Part shown: positions 6,924-9,920 of the stretch, in pieces | Layout of the letters: the number at the start of each line of letters is the position of its first letter | Numbering within the stretch: the first letter of the stretch is position 1 | Assembly: GCA_964485455.1 (NCBI GenBank) | Contig: CAZAJU010000078.1 | Coordinates: 1-9,920 of the forward strand | DNA from: Tissierella_B sp964485455 | Lineage (GTDB): Bacteria > Bacillota > Clostridia > Tissierellales > Tissierellaceae | DNA: 9,920 bases | Direction: 5' to 3' | Program-made: the position numbers and the translations under genes | Notes under the pieces: generated by a model | Seen by the model: only the letters and a program-made list of their open reading frames with translations | The model's database searches: none | What the model was told of the DNA's origin: nothing

Positions 6924-7067
6924 ATGTCTATAGAAAAGGCCAGACAACTGCTTTGAGAAAACTATAAAAACCTATCCGATGAGGAAATTCAAAAACTCAT
7001 AGATATGTTGAGGAGCATTTGCTCTATTATAGTTGAAGACTACGTCAAGAATAGAGATTCAAAGTAA
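6924..7067 (+). CDS. small helical protein, 47 aa
   Basis: A short gene with one UGA, at the glycine of RQLLGENY. The sequence reads as two amphipathic helices: IEKARQLLGENYKNLSDEE, then IQKLIDMLRSICSIIVEDY. The K-A-x-x-L-L-G-x-x-Y-x-x-L-S-D-E-E-I pattern looks like a small conserved protein family often seen near integrases in candidate-phylum genomes (from memory, not verified). That pattern and the strong terminator 11 bases after the stop make it likely to be real. Function unknown; its position just ahead of the regulator and recombinase suggests a part in the mobile element. Confidence 0.65.
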
Positions 7068-7078
7068 CTGTAGAAAAG

Positions 7079-7103
7079 GATGGGTAGCCCCCATCTTTTT
7101 TTT
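7079..7103 (+). terminator. intrinsic terminator
   Basis: GATGGG (7079-7084), a TAGCC loop and CCCATC (7090-7095) are followed by eight T. This is the clearest terminator in the window. It closes the 47-residue gene and separates that transcript from the regulator-recombinase operon. Confidence 0.9.
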
Positions 7104-7123
7104 AAAGAAAAATGAAAGTATGG

Positions 7124-7151
7124 TTGATTTTTACAAAAAAATAAATATACT
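7124..7151 (+). promoter_or_regulatory. promoter of the regulator-recombinase operon
   Basis: TTGATT (7124-7129) and TATACT (7146-7151) lie 16 bases apart, just after a terminator and about 35 bases before the regulator's ATG. Start of transcription is expected near 7158. Confidence 0.55.
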
Positions 7152-7186
7152 CCTATCAAACACCTTTATATATTAACAAATACATT

Positions 7187-7429
7187 ATGGAAAGACTAAT
7201 ATCGATAAATCTAAAGAGTTTGATTAAGTCTAGATCAATAACACTGAGAAAATTATCAAAAATCACTGGTATTACGCCTCAACAACTATCAGCAATCAAT
7301 AGAGTAAAGTCAAAGAAAATAGAGTTCAGAACTATATACAAACTACTAAATGGGCTGTCCTGTACCCCAAATGATTTATTTCTTATCCAAAACAACGATG
7401 TCCAAAAAACAACCAAAGTATGATGCTAA
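7187..7429 (+). CDS. Cro/CI-type helix-turn-helix regulator
   Basis: An 80-residue protein with an XRE-like helix-turn-helix: TLRKLSKITGITPQQLSAINR (residues 19-39) is the two-helix DNA-binding unit, preceded by NLKSLIKSR and followed by FRTIYKLLNGLSCTPNDLF, the usual fold end. With UGA as Gly it ends V-G-C and stops at TAA 7427-7429; under the standard code it would be two residues shorter. It overlaps the recombinase start by 32 bases, so the two are probably translationally coupled. Likely role (inference): control of the recombinase or of integration and excision, possibly by binding its own promoter at 7124-7151. ATG 7187 is the only reasonable start. Confidence 0.85.
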
Positions 7430-9125
7430 TAAGAAGATGAGATTTGATATAGAAAAGGGCGAGTATATAGAAAAAACGATTTATACAGAAGCAAAAGAGA
7501 ATCCTACCGCCATTATTTATGTTCGTGTTTCGGATCCAAAACAAGTAAACGAAGGCAATGGATTAGCAAGCCAAGAGGCTACGTGTAGAAGGCGGGCAGA
7601 GAGTAAAAATATTACAATATTAAAGGTTTTTTCTGATGGTGGGAAATCAGGAGCCGACCTAAGTAGAAAAGGTTTACTAGAAGCCATAGACTATATCAAA
7701 AGAGAAAATTCAAAATATCCCAAAGTTACATATTTTCTATGTACTGAGATATCAAGAATTTCAAGAAGTGAGGACACAACACAAACTGGAGACCTAAAAA
7801 AACGCATAGAGTCAACTGGGGTCGATATAATGACAACCAATAGTGGAAGAAATATCTCAAGTATAAACGTAAACGATTCTTTTATTACCGACATAGATAT
7901 TGCACTCGCAAAAAATGAAAGACTACGTATCAGAGAAAGAAGCCTTAATGGATCTAAGGCTAAACTATATAATTGACATCGGATTTTTGATGTCCCTGCT
8001 GGATATGAAAGAATACGCATAAAGAACTGAAGTAAAACAGAGAAACTACTACAAATAAAAGAACCACAAGCCTCAATCATAAAAGAATGATTAGAATTGT
8101 TTGCAAATGGAGTATTCATAAACAATATGCAATTATTACAGTATTTCAATGATAGAAACCTTCTATCTAACTATCATTCTCCCAACCCTTGAAAACTAAA
8201 TCTTACTTTTGTAAAAAGATTATTTGAAGTAGAAAAACTTTATTTCTATGCTGGGTTTATATTGTATCCAAACCCAAATTATGGGATAACAAAACCCGTA
8301 GACGCGGTGCATATGCCTTTGATAAATCTTTCTACGGTAAATAAAATCCTTAGGAGATTAAAACATAAAGGCTGATTAAAGGTTTGACCAAGAAAAGATA
8401 CATCAGAGCTATACCCATTAAGATGATTAGTATATTGTCCTCATTGTAATTATCCTATGACGGCGCGACCATCCAAAGGGAAGATGGGTAAACTATATTA
8501 TTATTACTGATGCAATAGAAAAGACTGTACACACAAGGAATGTATCAATATAGATACTATGCACTCTGATTTTGAAAAACTGTTAGACAAATTAACTCCT
8601 AAAAAGTGAGTAATTGCTTTGTTAGATGGGCTATTAAAAGAAGTTTTTGATAAAAAGAATAAGGTACAAGCCAATATTAACGAATGAAAAAAGAGAAGAA
8701 TAAAAGACATAGAGAAGGAAACAGACAATTTCCGCAATAGTATAGGAAAACTCAATAAACCAGAACTAATCCAGAATATAGAGGAGAAATGGGCCGAATT
8801 AGAAGAAGAAAAAGAGATACTAGAAAATGAGTTACAAGATAAACTTCTTAACGAGAAGGAGTTTATTGTTCTGTATGAAAGAGTAAGGAACATTATAGAA
8901 GATCCCCTATCTATATGGCAATTATGAGCCGTAGAATTAAAAATGTTACTTGTGGGAGTTTTATTTTGAGGAAAACTTTACTATACGAAAAAAGAAGGGT
9001 ATCAAACCCCTCAAATTTCGGCTCTGTTCGGTATTTTAGACCATCTGAACGATGGTATAATTCCGTCTGGAGCGGGTGACGAGACTCGAACTCGCAACAG
9101 TCTGCTTGGAAGGCAGGCACTCTAG
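7398..9125 (+). CDS. large serine recombinase (integrase)
   Basis: A 575-residue site-specific recombinase that cuts and rejoins DNA through a serine. The resolvase domain spans about residues 38-185, with nucleophile S45 in YVRVSDPKQ, GGKSGADLSRKGL (R90) and CTEISRISR. The recombinase domain spans about 190-330 (from NGHRIFDVPAGYE). A zinc ribbon follows with C347, C350, C372 and C377 (YCPHC, GCNRKDC), then a coiled coil at 420-485. Length and order match large serine integrases of phages and integrative elements. Twelve UGA glycines occur, all after residue 192. The final 19 residues (GAGDETRTRNSLLGR region) are encoded antisense to tRNA-Gly, so the gene ends inside the tRNA. It overlaps the upstream regulator; ATG 7350 in the same frame is a less likely start. 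Confidence 0.92.
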
Positions 9126-9144
9126 CCAATTGAGTTACACCCGC
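9068..9144 (-). tRNA. tRNA-Gly(UCC)
   Basis: The cloverleaf folds with acceptor GCGGGTG/CACCCGC, D-arm ACTC/GAGT, anticodon loop CTTCCAA (UCC) and T-loop TTCGAGT; U73 and an encoded CCA (9068-9070) follow. One C-A mismatch sits at the base of the anticodon stem. This is not the UCA isoacceptor needed to read UGA. The recombinase gene runs into it from the 3' side. Confidence 0.95.
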
Positions 9145-9221
9145 AACTCTCATGTAGAATGTATAATTCAGAATTAATTACAAGTCATTTTATTCTGAAT
9201 GATAAATTCTTGATTTTTACT

Positions 9222-9295
9222 TGGGCCTAGTTGGACTCGAACCAACGACCAATCGGTTATGAGCCGATTGCTCTAACCAACTGAGCTATAGACCC
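9222..9295 (-). tRNA. tRNA with CAU anticodon (Met or Ile2)
   Basis: Acceptor GGGTCTA/TAGGCCC (one G-U), D-arm GCTC/GAGC, anticodon stem ATCGG/CCGAT with loop CTCATAA, T-arm GTTGG/CCAAC. A73; CCA is not encoded. It lacks the three G-C pairs of the initiator anticodon stem, so it is elongator Met or the lysidine-modified Ile2. The sequence alone does not decide which. Confidence 0.9.
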
Positions 9296-9323
9296 ATGAT
9301 GGTTGATACTAACAATCTTTTTT

Positions 9324-9481
9324 ATGGTGGGTGATATAGGACTGAACCACGTAGGACTACGTGGCGGGCCTATGACCCCCTGCTTGTAACACAGGTTTTT
9401 TTATGGTGGGTGATATAGGACTGAACCACGTAGGACTACGTGGCGGGCCTATGACCCCCTGCTTGTAACACAGGTTTTTTT
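9324..9481. repeat. two tandem 79-bp repeats derived from the 3' half of tRNA-Val
   Basis: Two identical 79-bp units (9324-9402, 9403-9481) sit directly against the 3' end of tRNA-Val. Read on the minus strand each keeps the tRNA's anticodon loop (TTACAA), variable region, T-stem, 3' acceptor strand and CCA. The 5' half is lost and 22 bases are inserted in the T-loop, containing the near-palindrome CCACGTAG-TC-CTACGTGG. On the plus strand each unit ends CCTG...CAGG plus seven T, resembling a weak terminator facing away from the recombinase. They are not functional tRNAs. Confidence 0.9.
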
Positions 9482-9482
9482 A

Positions 9483-9559
9483 TGGTGGGTGATATAGGAC
9501 TCGAACCTATGACCCCCTGCTTGTAAGGCAGATGCTCTAGCCAACTGAGCTAATCACCC
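9483..9559 (-). tRNA. tRNA-Val(UAC)
   Basis: Acceptor GGGTGAT/ATCACCC, D-arm GCTC/GAGC, anticodon stem TCTGC/GCAGG with loop CTTACAA (UAC), T-arm CATAGG...CCTAT with loop TTCGAGT, A73 and encoded CCA (9483-9485). It is the parent of the two 79-bp repeats that follow it. Confidence 0.95.
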
Positions 9560-9712
9560 ATAACACACTTCGTGTGAATTTTAAATTCTAAATTTTAAAT
9601 TTTGAATGTAGGTCGTGTATTTTCATAAACTATTATAATAAACAATAGTTCATAAGAAAATAAATCAATTATTCAACATTTAGCATTCAACATTTAACAT
9701 TAATTTTTAATT
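9560..9712. other. spacer between tRNA-Val and tRNA-Glu
   Basis: It holds a CACAC/GTGTG hairpin (9564-9576) just upstream of tRNA-Val, an AACTATT/AATAGTT inverted repeat (9628-9634, 9644-9650) and a short direct repeat of ATTCAACATTTA near 9670-9697. No gene is seen; the hairpins may guide processing of a tRNA precursor. Confidence 0.4.
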
Positions 9713-9784
9713 CGGTCCCACGGGGAATTGAACCCCGGTTGCAGGATTGAAAGTCCCGCGTCCTAACCACTAGACGATGAGACC
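9713..9784 (-). tRNA. tRNA-Glu(UUC)
   Basis: Acceptor GGTCTCA/TGGGACC, anticodon loop CTTTCAA (UUC), T-loop TTCAATT closed by CGGGG/CCCCG, G73; CCA not encoded. A TTTAGTA/TACTAAA hairpin lies upstream, between it and tRNA-Asp. Confidence 0.95.
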
Positions 9785-9863
9785 AATATAGAGTTTAGTT
9801 CTTAGAACTTTAGAATTTAGTATTTTTTACTAAAGACTATCGACTAATGACTATGAACTATAA

Positions 9864-9920
9864 TGGCGGAATGGAAGGGACTCGAACCCTCGACCTTCCG
9901 CGTGACAGGCGGACGTTCTA
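9864..9920 (-). tRNA. tRNA-Asp(GUC), partial
   Basis: The 3' part is present: anticodon stem TCCGC/GCGGA with loop CTGTCAC (GUC), T-arm with TTCGAGT, acceptor 3' strand CCATTCC, G73 as expected for Asp, and encoded CCA (9864-9866). The D-arm and 5' acceptor strand lie beyond the window edge. Confidence 0.92.

Noticed and set aside
7691..8149. 152-codon minus-strand frame
   Set aside because: It is antisense to the resolvase and recombinase domains of a well-supported integrase, and it looks like a shadow (Ser/Leu-rich, no motif). The same applies to 8504-8893 and 3893-4108.
9068..9144. The tRNA that decodes UGA
   Set aside because: The anticodon is UCC, not UCA; the UGA-reading tRNA-Gly is not in this window.
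8911..9153. Minus-strand frame with MRVAGVTQLARVPAFQADCCEFESRHP
   Set aside because: This is the translation of the tRNA-Gly gene, a known false protein; the rest is antisense to the recombinase.

Overview
The window comes from a bacterium that reads UGA as glycine (genetic code 25). This points to the candidate phyla Gracilibacteria or Absconditabacteria (SR1). Under the standard code most genes here break into short pieces. With UGA as Gly they join into full-length proteins, and UGA falls exactly on invariant glycines: all three in the Walker A motif of the AAA ATPase, and the one beside each catalytic residue of the subtilase. TAA and TAG remain the stops. The DNA is AT-rich and Shine-Dalgarno sequences are mostly absent or weak.

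Layout. (1) 1-1036: a small membrane-protein gene on the minus strand, AT-rich spacer with two intrinsic terminators facing left, a transposase remnant, and a promoter overlapping an inverted repeat. (2) 1037-4442: a two-gene operon of an AAA+ ATPase and a subtilisin-like serine protease. This is the IetAS pairing, known first as a plasmid incompatibility/toxin-antitoxin module and later as an anti-phage system. (3) 4443-5328: almost 900 bp without a convincing protein gene. It holds interleaved inverted repeats, a 78-bp tandem repeat, a G-rich tract, an orphan terminator, and a good promoter driving a probable structured RNA or leader. (4) 5329-7067: a membrane-anchored protein with a coiled coil, an unrecognised 181-residue protein, a hairpin-rich stretch and a 47-residue protein closed by a strong terminator. 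(5) 7187-9125: a Cro/CI-type regulator overlapping a large serine recombinase whose last 19 codons lie antisense on a tRNA-Gly gene. (6) 9068-9920: five tRNA genes, all on the minus strand (Gly-UCC, Met or Ile2-CAU, Val-UAC, Glu-UUC, Asp-GUC), with two 79-bp tandem copies derived from the 3' half of tRNA-Val between them.

Interpretation (inference): an integrated element has its recombinase end at tRNA-Gly, with IetAS as likely defence cargo farther in. The far boundary was not found in the window. The least explained parts are the 5156-5310 RNA locus, where long inverted repeats interleave and one arm sits inside the promoter spacer, and the tRNA-Val-derived repeats.
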